DNA of 64,000 nt from positions 55,282 to 119,281 of the forward strand of contig NZ_NJAG01000042.1 in the NCBI RefSeq assembly GCF_002872335.1, read 5' to 3'. Shown here one piece after another: positions 45,798-54,657 of the stretch. Source of the stretch: Siphonobacter sp. BAB-5405 (GTDB lineage: Bacteria > Bacteroidota > Bacteroidia > Cytophagales > Spirosomataceae). The first letter of the stretch is position 1. Every line of letters starts with the position of its first letter. Below the pieces are notes generated by a model, which did no database searches, was not told where the DNA came from, and saw only the letters and a program-made list of their open reading frames with translations. A program made the translations under genes and the position numbers.

Positions 45798-46418
45798 ATG
45801 AAATATGTAGTTAGTCTGGTACTCGCTGGTTGGCTGGCTTCCGTAGCCCAGGCCCAGCCCTTGCCCGTCACAAAAGGGTTAGAGGTACGCGATGATCAGT
45901 TGTCGGAAAAACAGCTGAAGGATTTCCAGCAGCTGACTCAGCAGAAAGTAGCCGAATTTCAGCGGTATCTGTCCATCATTGCTGATCCCTCGCAGTCGGG
46001 ACAAGTACGGGAACTGGCCATCGAAAATGCCCAGATGCTGTTTTTACCGGATTCCCGCATGCAGGTGGGTTCAGTAAAAGGCAAACTCCTGGTCAAAGAG
46101 TATCCACTGACCGTATACCTACGTCGGCTACGGAATCTGGAGAAAAAGTATTTCGACGTAAACATTACGTTCTACGACCTGGCTCTAGTGGGCGATTGGG
46201 AGAAAACCCAGACGAGTTACGTAACCACGGCCACGTATTTCCAGCATTTTCAGGGGCGGGGAAAGGATGGCCGGATGCAATACGAAGACAAAACGGTCAA
46301 GCAACTAGGGGTAGACCTGCGAAATCGGAAAGATCCGTTCTACGCCGAGCACCGATGGACCGTACTACTGGGCGACGTCCGCGTGACGGAAGTCCAACCT
46401 AAAAGGCCTAATCAGTAA
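45798..46418 (+). CDS. Secreted hypothetical protein of the protease unit (206 aa)
   Basis: The product has a signal peptide (MKYVVSLVLAGWLASVAQAQ) and a helical start (KQLKDFQQLTQQKVAEFQRYLSII) followed by strands. It ends WTVLLGDVRVTEVQP. The overall pattern resembles the NTF2-like fold but I cannot assign a family. The ATG at 45798 is chosen for the signal peptide. It lies 22 bp after the second caspase gene and abuts the next gene without a gap. Confidence 0.75.
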   Translation: MKYVVSLVLAGWLASVAQAQPLPVTKGLEVRDDQLSEKQLKDFQQLTQQKVAEFQRYLSIIADPSQSGQVRELAIENAQMLFLPDSRMQVGSVKGKLLVKEYPLTVYLRRLRNLEKKYFDVNITFYDLALVGDWEKTQTSYVTTATYFQHFQGRGKDGRMQYEDKTVKQLGVDLRNRKDPFYAEHRWTVLLGDVRVTEVQPKRPNQ

Positions 46419-47252
46419 ATGCCACGCGGGCTGCTACTGGGGTTACTGCTGGCGGGGATAGGGGAGGTGTGGGCTCAGGAAACGGATTCGCTGTTCCTGG
46501 AGAACCATCCAGATATGGCAGTCGTATCATTCGCTCAGATTCAACGGAAACCTGCCGAAGCCTTCATGAAAAGTCGCATTCATTTCATGAGCGATTTTTT
46601 CATGAAATTCAACGATACAACAGCCTTGGATGAAAACCCCGCCGCCCGACACCTGCGGATTCTGGAGCTAATGGATGCCTTGGTACTGGCCTCCAAAGCT
46701 CCGCTCGTTCAGCAATGCCTTGAAACGCTTGGAAAACAGCCCATCCAGCCCACGCAGGAAGGATTGTTCGCCGAGGTGAGCCTCCAAATTCGCTGGCAGC
46801 AGGAGGTACGAAAAGTAAAGCTGTATCTGAAAAAACAGCAGCAGGCTGGTAACTGGTCCTGGCAATTGTTGGACGTAGATACTGAGTGGCCACCCAGCTC
46901 CGGGACCTTGATGCCCGCGACGGATTCGCTCGTATTCATTCCGCCGAATGCTCATGAGCTTAATTTCATGGGTTTATCCCGGATTATGCGGGCGGACGTG
47001 AACTTCGGCTCCTGTATCCATCCGGACCCTTCACCGCGATTGACGGCGTTGGTACGGGCTATAGCCAATCAGGAAGCTCAGGTACTGCTCTCGCTCGACA
47101 GTCAGCTTTGGTGGCCCATCCATCAGGGCTGGTGGCTAAAAATTCAGTCGTTCAGCCGGGAAACTGAACCTTCGGGTTGGCTGATCAGTGATCTGGGGCA
47201 AAGGCCACAAGACTTACCCCCCGCGTTGCGAGCGTTCTGGAAGCCCGAATAA
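46419..47252 (+). CDS. Secreted hypothetical protein of the protease unit (277 aa)
   Basis: The protein has a signal peptide (MPRGLLLGLLLAGIGEVWAQ) and two beta-rich halves. The first (about 45-155) shares with its neighbours a helix pair, strands and a W-containing final strand (GNWSWQLLDVDTEWP). The second half is unrecognised. Its ATG directly follows the stop codon of the preceding gene, so the pair are translated together. Confidence 0.72.
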   Translation: MPRGLLLGLLLAGIGEVWAQETDSLFLENHPDMAVVSFAQIQRKPAEAFMKSRIHFMSDFFMKFNDTTALDENPAARHLRILELMDALVLASKAPLVQQCLETLGKQPIQPTQEGLFAEVSLQIRWQQEVRKVKLYLKKQQQAGNWSWQLLDVDTEWPPSSGTLMPATDSLVFIPPNAHELNFMGLSRIMRADVNFGSCIHPDPSPRLTALVRAIANQEAQVLLSLDSQLWWPIHQGWWLKIQSFSRETEPSGWLISDLGQRPQDLPPALRAFWKPE

Positions 47253-47342
47253 AAATTTATAGATTGAAAATGATAACCTTAGGCTCAGGGGAGTGATGTT
47301 TGAGTAAAGCTCATTTTAACAAAAGCCCTCGTTTTTGATTCT

Positions 47343-47882
47343 ATGAAAATTTACGCACTTGGCTTCGTTTTGCTGCTGCTGCTCGGAATTCCGCAGAGCC
47401 TGAAAGCCCAGAGCCGGGAAGCCATCCATTGGCCAATTGACACCAAGCTTGATACCGTCATGCAATGGCTCAGTGGAAAAACGAAAGGACAGGACTTGAA
47501 ATATCTCCAGGAGCAAAGTGAATGGCTATTTGCTCCGTCGGGGTATTTTATCGTGGAATTGCCCAATAAAACCGAAAAATGGATTGCCGTACCTCAGTTC
47601 CTGAGTCAGTTGAACCGTTCGTCGGGCGTTCGTTACCAGATGAAATCCGTGAAAGTGATTCATTTTCAGGATGTCAAAAAAGATAAAAATGGGAAATACA
47701 GCAGCTACGCATCGATTTACTTTGACGTACAACGTTTCGAGAATCATCAACCCCAGAGTTCGAGCGTCTCGAAAGTAACCATTCCCCTGTCGCAAACACC
47801 GCCCGCCAGCGATTACTGGCAGATTTACGAATTAAAAATTACGGAAGTCCCCAATACCTTGTCCGCCACCCCCAAACCTTAG
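47343..47882 (+). CDS. Secreted hypothetical protein of the protease unit (179 aa)
   Basis: The product has a signal peptide (MKIYALGFVLLLLLGIPQSLKAQ) and one domain ending YWQIYELKITEVP, similar in layout to the final strands of the product encoded at 45798. No family is recognised. It lies 90 bp after the previous gene and 5 bp before the papain-like gene. Confidence 0.72.
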   Translation: MKIYALGFVLLLLLGIPQSLKAQSREAIHWPIDTKLDTVMQWLSGKTKGQDLKYLQEQSEWLFAPSGYFIVELPNKTEKWIAVPQFLSQLNRSSGVRYQMKSVKVIHFQDVKKDKNGKYSSYASIYFDVQRFENHQPQSSSVSKVTIPLSQTPPASDYWQIYELKITEVPNTLSATPKP

Positions 47883-47887
47883 TTGGC

Positions 47888-49306
47888 ATGAGAAAAGCTC
47901 TACTACTTGCCCTTGTACTGAGTTTAAATACGGTTGTCGCTCAGAAAAAATACCCTACGGGTTTGAAATTTGATGACGCGGCCTACGAAAAATTCCCCCT
48001 GAAAGCCGTACTTACCAAAGACAGCTACGATCATCTGGCCAAACGCATTTCCTACGAGGCCTACGCTCCACCCGTCATGAATCAGGGCGAAGGCTACGGC
48101 ACCTGCGTGGGTTTTGCCAGTACGTATTACCTGCGGACCATGCTCGACAACATCCGCAAACGGCATACAGCCAATCAGGCGGCGTCTTTTTCGCCCAGCT
48201 ATACCTACGATAAAATCAAGGCTCCTACGGATGTAGAGTGCAAGGAAGGCTCCCGGCTGGTCGATGCCCTGAGTAGTCTTAAAACCTACGGTGCTCCGCA
48301 GTACGAAGCGTTTCCGTACCCCAACTGCGGCAATACTACCGAGGATCTGGACGAACTGGCTTCGCCGCACAAAATTGGGGATGTCATTCGCCTGTTTGGC
48401 TTACTGGCTCCCGCCGCTCAGAAAACGCTTGCCATTAAAAAGGCTCTGAACGAGGGGTATCCCGTCGTGATCGGTATGCAGACGCCGCTGTCGTTTTTTG
48501 CTACGCAGACTGTGTGGCAGCCTGCTCCGGGGGATGAACGAATGCCTCGGGAAGGGGGCCACGCCCTGTGTGTGATTGGCTACGACGATGCTCAGTACGG
48601 TGGAGCTTTTCGGATCGTCAACAGTTGGGGCAGCGATTGGGCGGATCACGGCTATTGCTGGATTAAGTACCAGGATCTAGCCCGTTTTACCTGGGAAGCG
48701 TACCAGGCGTTTCCGGACCTCACTGTACCCGTTGCTGAAACGACCGTAGCCTTGAAAGGCCAGATGGAGTTACGGCTGCGGGAAGGCGGACAATTGCAGG
48801 CTCAGCGAAGTTTGCAAAAGGGATTGGTCGTCAGTACTGATCCGCGTGAACTAACGATGTACCGTACCACGGAAAGTCATTCGTCCGGTACGGCGTTTAA
48901 GGCCCTGGTCAATACCAGTGAGCAGGCGTATGTATACATGATCGGTACGGATACGACATTTCGGATGAGCCAGCTTTTTCCCTATGCCGCCGGCATCAGC
49001 CCCGCGTTAGGCTCCCATACCACCGTTGCGTACCCGGCCGACCATAAATCCATCACCCTGGATGATACCAAAGGGACTGACTACCTGATCGTTCTCTTTT
49101 CGAAAAAACCACTGACGTTCAATACGATCCTAAGTCAGCTTCAGCAAAGTTCAGGGAATCTGACGGATCGGCTGCAACAGGCTCTTCAGGACGAATTAAT
49201 TCCTGCAGCCCAAATCAAGTACCGTACCGACGCAGTAGGTTTTGAAGTCGATCCCAAAGCCGTTGGCTCGGTAGTACCTCTGGTGGTAGCCATTGATCAT
49301 CAGTAG
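47888..49306 (+). CDS. Secreted papain-like (C1) cysteine peptidase with C-terminal DUF4384
   Basis: The 472-residue protein has a signal peptide and a papain fold (about 40-275). The catalytic set is complete: Gln in MNQGEGYGTC, Cys73, His225 in GGHALCVIGYDD and Asn245 in IVNSWGSDWADHG. The region about 290-400 matches DUF4384 (LVNTSEQAYVYMIGTDTTFRMSQLFP), a beta-domain often next to caspase-like proteins. It probably cleaves protein or peptide outside the cytoplasm. A shorter paralogue without DUF4384 is encoded at 52074-52910. Confidence 0.9.
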   Translation: MRKALLLALVLSLNTVVAQKKYPTGLKFDDAAYEKFPLKAVLTKDSYDHLAKRISYEAYAPPVMNQGEGYGTCVGFASTYYLRTMLDNIRKRHTANQAASFSPSYTYDKIKAPTDVECKEGSRLVDALSSLKTYGAPQYEAFPYPNCGNTTEDLDELASPHKIGDVIRLFGLLAPAAQKTLAIKKALNEGYPVVIGMQTPLSFFATQTVWQPAPGDERMPREGGHALCVIGYDDAQYGGAFRIVNSWGSDWADHGYCWIKYQDLARFTWEAYQAFPDLTVPVAETTVALKGQMELRLREGGQLQAQRSLQKGLVVSTDPRELTMYRTTESHSSGTAFKALVNTSEQAYVYMIGTDTTFRMSQLFPYAAGISPALGSHTTVAYPADHKSITLDDTKGTDYLIVLFSKKPLTFNTILSQLQQSSGNLTDRLQQALQDELIPAAQIKYRTDAVGFEVDPKAVGSVVPLVVAIDHQ

Positions 49307-49309
49307 CCT

Positions 49310-50803
49310 ATGAAGAAATTTTTGGGAATTCTCGGCTGGTTTTTGGGCGGTTTATCCAGCCTTTGGGCTCAGTCGTATACACCTGCCCAACAGACCGAGA
49401 TTATACAGAATGCCCGTCGGCTGATTACGGATCAGTACCTGACGAATCTCGAAATCCTGACCCATTACGAAGCCAATCAGCCCTTCGATGCCCTGCGACC
49501 GCAGCTCAAAGGGCTGATTACGGGTGCATTGCGGGACAAGGAAGTTCTGGTATTCAATGAGTTTCGCGAACCAAAGGGGACCCAAACGTCAGTCGAGGAG
49601 TATGTGAAAGATTGCCGGATTTTCTCGGGAGGAAAACCGATCATTCATGCACTCGACTGGTCAAAGGTGCAGTACGACTTTCAGCGGACGACCGCGGGGG
49701 AGCCGTATCTAAATGTATACCTGATCAAAACACTTCAGGGGCAGAATGCTCAGAATAAGGCTTTTACTTACGAAAACTTAACGGAGTTTCGGGTGCAGTT
49801 TTCCTTTCATGCCACCCTGAACTCTTTCCTGAATTTCAGGATTGTAGGGATCACTAAAGTCGGACAGCGACCCACCACGGCCTTTACCAGTCAAACGCTG
49901 GCTAGTTCAGAAAAACCCAAAGACCTCCTGTCGGTGCTCGATACCCTGACAGCACAGGTACAGAAAGACCTGCCTCCAAACGTCAAACGGCTGGTACTGG
50001 AGCGATTTACGTACAAAAATTGCGGGATCAACGATGCCTTGTCGGATCAGGTGTTCGCCATGCTTAGTTCCTGCTGGCAACGGCATACTCAAATACCGGT
50101 ACGATCAGTGGCCGATTCCGACGAAAAATCCTGGATTATTCGGGGTTCGTACGAAGAAGACCTCAATCAGTTACGCCTACGCATGGAAGTGGTGGATGGA
50201 GCCAGCCGGAAAGTACTGGCTCAGGCCCGTAGTTCCGAGCTTCCGCTGAGCTGGCTGGTAGAGCAGAAGTTGCCGTTAAAACCCGAAAACTACGAACGGG
50301 TTCGAAACGTACAGGATACCTTACGACAGATTACGACGACGACTAAATCGGCTCTGAAGATCGAAATTCGTACCGATCGGGGCCGTACCGGCGTGGAGTA
50401 CTGGGCGGGACAGCAAATGATTCTGGAAGCTACAGCTAACCGACCCTGTCACCTGCGACTCCTGTATCGCCTGGCGGATGGCACCCAAACGCTCCTCGAA
50501 TCCGATTTCGTCATTAAACCCGGTCAGGAAAATACCCCCGTTCGCATCTCACCCGAATCGGCCTTTATCTGCTCGCCTCCTTACGGCACGGAATACCTGC
50601 TGGCATACGCTTCCGAGGAAGCCTTTTGTCCGTTACCGACGGCTCCCAGTCAGCAGGGTTACGTGCGAAACGAAGGCGGTTACCGGATTTTTGTCGGTTC
50701 GCTGGCGGCCTTTCAGACCCTCATGAAGTGCCGGAAGAACAACGATGGAAAAATTGCCGAAGATCATATTCAAATCACTACCCGCGAAGCCAAAAACTTC
50801 TAA
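49310..50803 (+). CDS. Secreted DUF4384 protein
   Basis: The 497-residue product has a signal peptide (to about 20), an N-terminal domain laid out like the 45798 protein (about 25-185), a middle domain (about 200-330, RLVLERFTYKNCGINDALSDQ) that resembles a periplasmic nucleic-acid- or lipoprotein-type alpha/beta unit, and a C-terminal DUF4384 (about 345-455, YWAGQQMILEATANRPCHLRLLYRLADG). It begins 3 bp after the papain-like gene. The domain sharing suggests a binding or activating partner for the peptidases. Confidence 0.75.
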   Translation: MKKFLGILGWFLGGLSSLWAQSYTPAQQTEIIQNARRLITDQYLTNLEILTHYEANQPFDALRPQLKGLITGALRDKEVLVFNEFREPKGTQTSVEEYVKDCRIFSGGKPIIHALDWSKVQYDFQRTTAGEPYLNVYLIKTLQGQNAQNKAFTYENLTEFRVQFSFHATLNSFLNFRIVGITKVGQRPTTAFTSQTLASSEKPKDLLSVLDTLTAQVQKDLPPNVKRLVLERFTYKNCGINDALSDQVFAMLSSCWQRHTQIPVRSVADSDEKSWIIRGSYEEDLNQLRLRMEVVDGASRKVLAQARSSELPLSWLVEQKLPLKPENYERVRNVQDTLRQITTTTKSALKIEIRTDRGRTGVEYWAGQQMILEATANRPCHLRLLYRLADGTQTLLESDFVIKPGQENTPVRISPESAFICSPPYGTEYLLAYASEEAFCPLPTAPSQQGYVRNEGGYRIFVGSLAAFQTLMKCRKNNDGKIAEDHIQITTREAKNF

Positions 50804-50818
50804 CCTTACCAACCAGTT

Positions 50819-51403
50819 ATGCGATTAACCAAAATAGGAAAAGTTACCCTGATTGTATTGATTCTGGGATTACTATCACTGGTGGGCTGGACCCTCAGTA
50901 AACTAACCACAACACCCACACCCGGCCTGACGGTACGGATTGCCAAAAAAGGAACTTCTCAACTGACCCTTAGCACGCGAGGGGGTGACGGTACGCCCAT
51001 CGTGTTTATCAACGGTCGGTCGGGGCGTTCGCAGCTCGATAGCGTATTTCAGATTCCGGTGGCTCAACGCAACGGCCAGCCCATTACGTTTTATGCCGTA
51101 CAGGGCAAAGATACGGTGGAAGTACAGGCCGCATTTAAAGCCCTACGAAGCGGGGAAAAGACAGCCGAACGGACGTCCCTGCCCGCCGGAACGAAGGTCA
51201 AAGGAAGTGAGTACTGTCTGGACTGCGAGTCCTTTTTTCTGGTTAGCGACGGTCACGGTGGTACGCAGATTCAGACGGATGGCTACAATACCCGTTGCTG
51301 CAAATGTGGCTCGAAAGTGGCCTTCAGTGATGGCTACTATTACGAAATCATCTGCGAAGGCGACCGGATTACGGCTAAGATGGGCGAGAAGGTTGAGCAG
51401 TAA
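50819..51403 (+). CDS. Membrane-anchored protein with C-terminal zinc-ribbon-like motif
   Basis: The 194-residue protein has one N-terminal membrane helix (VTLIVLILGLLSLVGWTL), a small beta-domain (about 35-110) and four cysteines arranged as YCLDCES and RCCKCGS (about 136-165), which could bind zinc. Function is unknown. It is the last gene of the plus-strand unit and is followed by a long palindromic hairpin. Confidence 0.7.
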   Translation: MRLTKIGKVTLIVLILGLLSLVGWTLSKLTTTPTPGLTVRIAKKGTSQLTLSTRGGDGTPIVFINGRSGRSQLDSVFQIPVAQRNGQPITFYAVQGKDTVEVQAAFKALRSGEKTAERTSLPAGTKVKGSEYCLDCESFFLVSDGHGGTQIQTDGYNTRCCKCGSKVAFSDGYYYEIICEGDRITAKMGEKVEQ

Positions 51404-51499
51404 TGCGTGGATTTTCAATACACCTGATCGGAAAGACTGTACAGCTCTATTTGCAGGAATCACGCTTAGGATCATGAACTAATATAAAGTATGCGTAAT

Positions 51500-51556
51500 G
51501 GCTGATCCAGCGAAGGCCCTACCAAATTTTTTGGTAGGGCCTTCGCTGGATCAGCC
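51500..51556. terminator. Bidirectional terminator, 57-bp perfect palindrome
   Basis: Two perfectly complementary 27-nt arms (51500-51526 and 51530-51556) flank a 3-nt loop, with A3 and T6 at the tip. It stands between convergent genes ending at 51403 (plus) and 51577 (minus), so it can stop transcription from both sides. Confidence 0.8.
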
Positions 51557-51576
51557 GTTGAATAGGGGCGTGAATG

Positions 51577-51984
51577 CTAATCGTCAACGCGTTCACGATC
51601 CGCCGTACGAATGTATGCTTCCAGCGTTTCCATATCCTGGAAAATAGGGCTGAGCGTATGCACAAAGGCTAGTTGACTGGCTTCGGAATCAGCCACTGCG
51701 TAAAAGCCACCCGCTTCCGGATCAAATTCAATATGAGCCAGTAAGTCCGGATTGACCTTCTCTAAAATCTGAATGATATGCCCTTCCCAGCAGTAGCCAT
51801 TGGGTTCGTACCCGTGTTTAGCAAACAGCATCATGTACTCGGGTAATAACTCGATTTCAGCTTTGATCAGGTAATAGTCGTCAGCTTTGATTTTAAAAGG
51901 AGCGTAATTTTCCACGGATCGGTTGTTCAGTTTTATGATTTTAAGTGGAGCAAAGATGTGTAATGAATCAGGGAAAGCCCGCAC
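51577..51984 (-). CDS. Imm51-like immunity protein
   Basis: The 135-residue protein has the Imm51 pattern: YEPNGYCWEGHIIQILEKVNPDLLAHIEFDPEAGGFYAV, with the conserved Trp-Glu-Gly and Asp-Pro-Glu. Such proteins usually protect against polymorphic toxins. No recognisable polymorphic toxin is encoded here, and the neighbours are papain-like and caspase-like peptidases. The coordinate uses GTG 51984; the conserved part begins only at about residue 25 (NYAPFKIKADDYY), with no in-frame ATG between them. Confidence 0.65.
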   Translation of the reverse strand: MRAFPDSLHIFAPLKIIKLNNRSVENYAPFKIKADDYYLIKAEIELLPEYMMLFAKHGYEPNGYCWEGHIIQILEKVNPDLLAHIEFDPEAGGFYAVADSEASQLAFVHTLSPIFQDMETLEAYIRTADRERVDD

Positions 51985-52073
51985 AAGCTCAGGATCTGGT
52001 TGGTTACGGAAAGATTGGAATCCTGAGTCAGCGATACAGACCTGTCGGTGGAAAGACGTAAAGTTAAGGCGTT

Positions 52074-52910
52074 TTAGTTCGCCACAAACCCATACTTCAC
52101 AAAGCGGGCCAGGTCGCGGTAGGTTACCCAGCAGAAACCATGATCGGCCCAGTCGTTACCAAAACTGTTGATAACGCGGAAGGCTCCGCCGTGAAGGTCG
52201 TCGTCGTAGCCAATAACGCAGAGGGCGTGACCTTTCAAATCCGGATTTTGGGGATTGTCACCCGGAGCCGCCTGCCACACTTTCTTGGTGTAGTAAAACG
52301 AAGCCGGAATCACCATCCCAACAACAATTGGCTTGCCTTCGGCGAGGGATTTTTTCAGCGAACGTATCTTGATCGCATCGGGGTCCTGTAACTTGAAAAT
52401 TCGCTCAAAGCCTTTGATGCGGAACCGGGCGGCCAGCTGATCGGCCCGGGCCGTTTTTTGTCCGCAGGCGGGGTAGGGGAAGCTTCGCATGGGTGTGTTC
52501 CCCACTTCCTGCATGATTTGCAGTACTTTCACCAGCGAAACGCCTTCCGTACAGCTATAATCCTGCTGGACCTTTGCCTTTTCGTACAGATAACTCGGCG
52601 AAAAGGCGAGCTGATCAATCATAGCCCGTTTGTTCAGTCCGCGAGCTTTAGCCTCCAGAATCGTTTGCAGGTAATAGCCACAGGCAAAGCCTACGCAGGT
52701 ACTATACGGCCCCTGAGCCTGAATGGAAGGGCAGTAGGCTTCGTAACTGACGCGAGCCGGAAGGGGAGCTTTCGTCAACACCAGCTCGTAGGGTAATTGC
52801 TCGTAGGCCTCGTCGTCAAAAACCAGTCCGGTTTTGGGTAAGGGCTGGGCCAGACCTTTTAAAGCCAGACCACCGAAAAAAAGCAGGGCAAACCAGAGGC
52901 GTGGATTCAC
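52074..52910 (-). CDS. Secreted papain-like (C1) cysteine peptidase, short form
   Basis: The 278-residue protein has a signal peptide and a papain fold with Cys72 (YSTCVGF), His228 (KGHALCVIGYDDD) and Asn248 (VINSFGNDWADHG). It is clearly paralogous to residues 20-275 of the 47888 protein but ends before the DUF4384 region. The oxyanion glutamine is shifted (IQAQGPYSTC). The GTG start overlaps the anti-sigma stop codon by one base (TAGTG). Being third in the sigma/anti-sigma unit, it may process the anti-sigma factor or be that pathway's output. Confidence 0.9.
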   Translation of the reverse strand: MNPRLWFALLFFGGLALKGLAQPLPKTGLVFDDEAYEQLPYELVLTKAPLPARVSYEAYCPSIQAQGPYSTCVGFACGYYLQTILEAKARGLNKRAMIDQLAFSPSYLYEKAKVQQDYSCTEGVSLVKVLQIMQEVGNTPMRSFPYPACGQKTARADQLAARFRIKGFERIFKLQDPDAIKIRSLKKSLAEGKPIVVGMVIPASFYYTKKVWQAAPGDNPQNPDLKGHALCVIGYDDDLHGGAFRVINSFGNDWADHGFCWVTYRDLARFVKYGFVAN

Positions 52911-53653
52911 TAGCGGGCAGTTTGATGAGCAAATTGTTCGGCCAGCTGCTGAGCTTCCCGCTGGTAGGGATGGCCGGTCGTCTCGGCAATGGAGTCAACC
53001 AATACCCGAGCCTGCTGCGACTGCTGATTTTTCAGATAAGCCAAAGCCAGATACCACTGGGCACTGGCGTTCCAGTGATTCGTGATGTGCTGCGTGAGGG
53101 GTTTGAGCTGGGAAATGGCGGCATCTACCTGACCCGATTGCAGCAGGGTTACAGCCTGTTGCAACTGCATGGAATCCTGCTGTACCTGGGTAGTGGGAAG
53201 CGGTGCTCCGAGCCGGTCTTCGTTTTCGTCGATGCGTGAGGGAGCGGACTTGGGGGTATGGATGTACTGATCAGCCAACTGGGCTCCCGTATCAACCGGA
53301 CGCAACCAAAGCCAGCCTAAACCGAGCAGGAGTACCAGCGAAGCCGCTGCTGCCCAACCGTACCAACGCTTGAGGCCTGCTTCCGGACGGGGGGTAAAAT
53401 CAACCTTTCGGGCTTCAGACTTCGGAGCCTGGGGTAACACGCCCTGAGCTCGTAATTCCTGATGAATCTGTTGGAAACGTTCTTTTTCTTTCAGCCACAC
53501 AAGGCCCTGTTTCAGTTCACGCTGAATGTGTAACTCCTGTTGCAGCTCGGGGTTTTGCTCGAGCAGACGTTCAAATTCCAGTCGCTCCTGCGTATTCATC
53601 TGATTGTTTACGTAAGCTCCAACCTGGCTAATGGATTCTTCGGATAAAGACAT
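52910..53653 (-). CDS. Membrane anti-sigma-like protein with C-terminal TPR-like repeats
   Basis: The 247-residue protein has an N-terminal cytoplasmic segment (YVNNQMNTQERLEFERLLEQNPELQQEL) typical of Bacteroidota anti-sigma factors, one membrane helix (WAAAASLVLLLGLGWLWL, about 99-116) and an external helical-repeat region (about 160-245). It follows the sigma gene by 3 bp. It should bind that sigma factor and release it on an outside signal read by the helical repeats. Confidence 0.82.
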   Translation of the reverse strand: MSLSEESISQVGAYVNNQMNTQERLEFERLLEQNPELQQELHIQRELKQGLVWLKEKERFQQIHQELRAQGVLPQAPKSEARKVDFTPRPEAGLKRWYGWAAAASLVLLLGLGWLWLRPVDTGAQLADQYIHTPKSAPSRIDENEDRLGAPLPTTQVQQDSMQLQQAVTLLQSGQVDAAISQLKPLTQHITNHWNASAQWYLALAYLKNQQSQQARVLVDSIAETTGHPYQREAQQLAEQFAHQTAR

Positions 53654-53656
53654 GAC

Positions 53657-54298
53657 TTATTCTTTTTTACGGTACGTGAGGTAGAGTTCCCGGAATCGCT
53701 GCGTACAGCGGAATCGTTTTACTTTGGCTGAACCTTCCTGAATGCCCAGGCGGGCACCGCATTCGGCCAGTGATTTTTCTTCGACGTAAAAGCACTCAAT
53801 CAGGGTACGGCAGGCGTCGGAAAGTTCGTCTTTTGCCCTTTGCAGTGCCTGCAAGTCGGCTTCTACGGTTTCATCTCCCCACAGGCTGCTATCGGCCCAG
53901 TCGGCCATGGACGAAGCGGTTGATTCAGTGTCATCGTCCAGAAAGGGGTTATCGTCCTCCAGGGACCATTCCTGATAGGAGTCGGTCGGTTTCTGTCTTT
54001 TTACAAAATTAATCCAGCGATACCGACAGATCGTAAAGGCATAGGCCGTGACGGGCTTACCCTGAAACTGAAAGTGACCGCCTCTGATTTTCAGCGAACA
54101 TTCGATCATGGACTCCTGAAAGAGATCATAGGCATCGTCTTCCGAAATGGAGCTTCGCTGTAACGCATACGGAATGAAAATCCGTGAGACTTCCAGGTAC
54201 AGATCACGCCAGGCTATATCGTCGTTGGCCTGCAGAGCTTCAATACGCTTTTCTTCATTACTTTTTGACGAATCCGGTACGGGGTTAATTGGAGGCAT
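53657..54298 (-). CDS. ECF RNA polymerase sigma factor of the protease island
   Basis: The 213-residue protein has sigma region 2 (DAYDLFQESMIECSLKI and YAFTICRYRWINFVKR) and region 4 (ACRTLIECFYVEEKSLAECGARLGIQEGSAKVKRFRC). A long acidic linker (about 112-145, rich in Asp and Ser) separates them. It heads the sigma/anti-sigma/papain unit and is the obvious candidate regulator of the convergent caspase unit. A shared promoter motif could not be confirmed by eye. Confidence 0.9.
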   Translation of the reverse strand: MPPINPVPDSSKSNEEKRIEALQANDDIAWRDLYLEVSRIFIPYALQRSSISEDDAYDLFQESMIECSLKIRGGHFQFQGKPVTAYAFTICRYRWINFVKRQKPTDSYQEWSLEDDNPFLDDDTESTASSMADWADSSLWGDETVEADLQALQRAKDELSDACRTLIECFYVEEKSLAECGARLGIQEGSAKVKRFRCTQRFRELYLTYRKKE

Positions 54299-54657
54299 AG
54301 GGCTACTACGTATTCATCCTAAAGTGAGTCAGTTTTTGTTCGCTGACAGAAGGTCGTAAAATACAACCGAACCTTTATCCATACATCTGCGGATGAGTCG
54401 AAAGGTTATCAGTTACAAAAAAATATTTTCTAAAAGCTGAAATTCTGCGTAGTAATGCAAAAGAGTGAAATCGTTAAAAAGCAAGACTGTCAGCAATCAG
54501 GATCTTTAGAACAAAGAAAAATTTATTATAAAAGCTTAATAATAGCGAATGAATTAGGCAGGTAATTAAAAAAATAGAGTTTTTTTTACGGATACGTGTT
54601 ATCCTTCTGCCCCTGACGGTGATACATGAAAAACGTCAACGCTACTAAACCTTCTGT
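54299..54657. other. 359-bp AT-rich divergent spacer
   Basis: No gene is seen between the sigma gene (minus) and the YegP-like gene (plus). The stretch 54420-54600 is strongly AT-rich and should contain the promoters of both. No repeats or strong hairpins were found. Confidence 0.6.
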
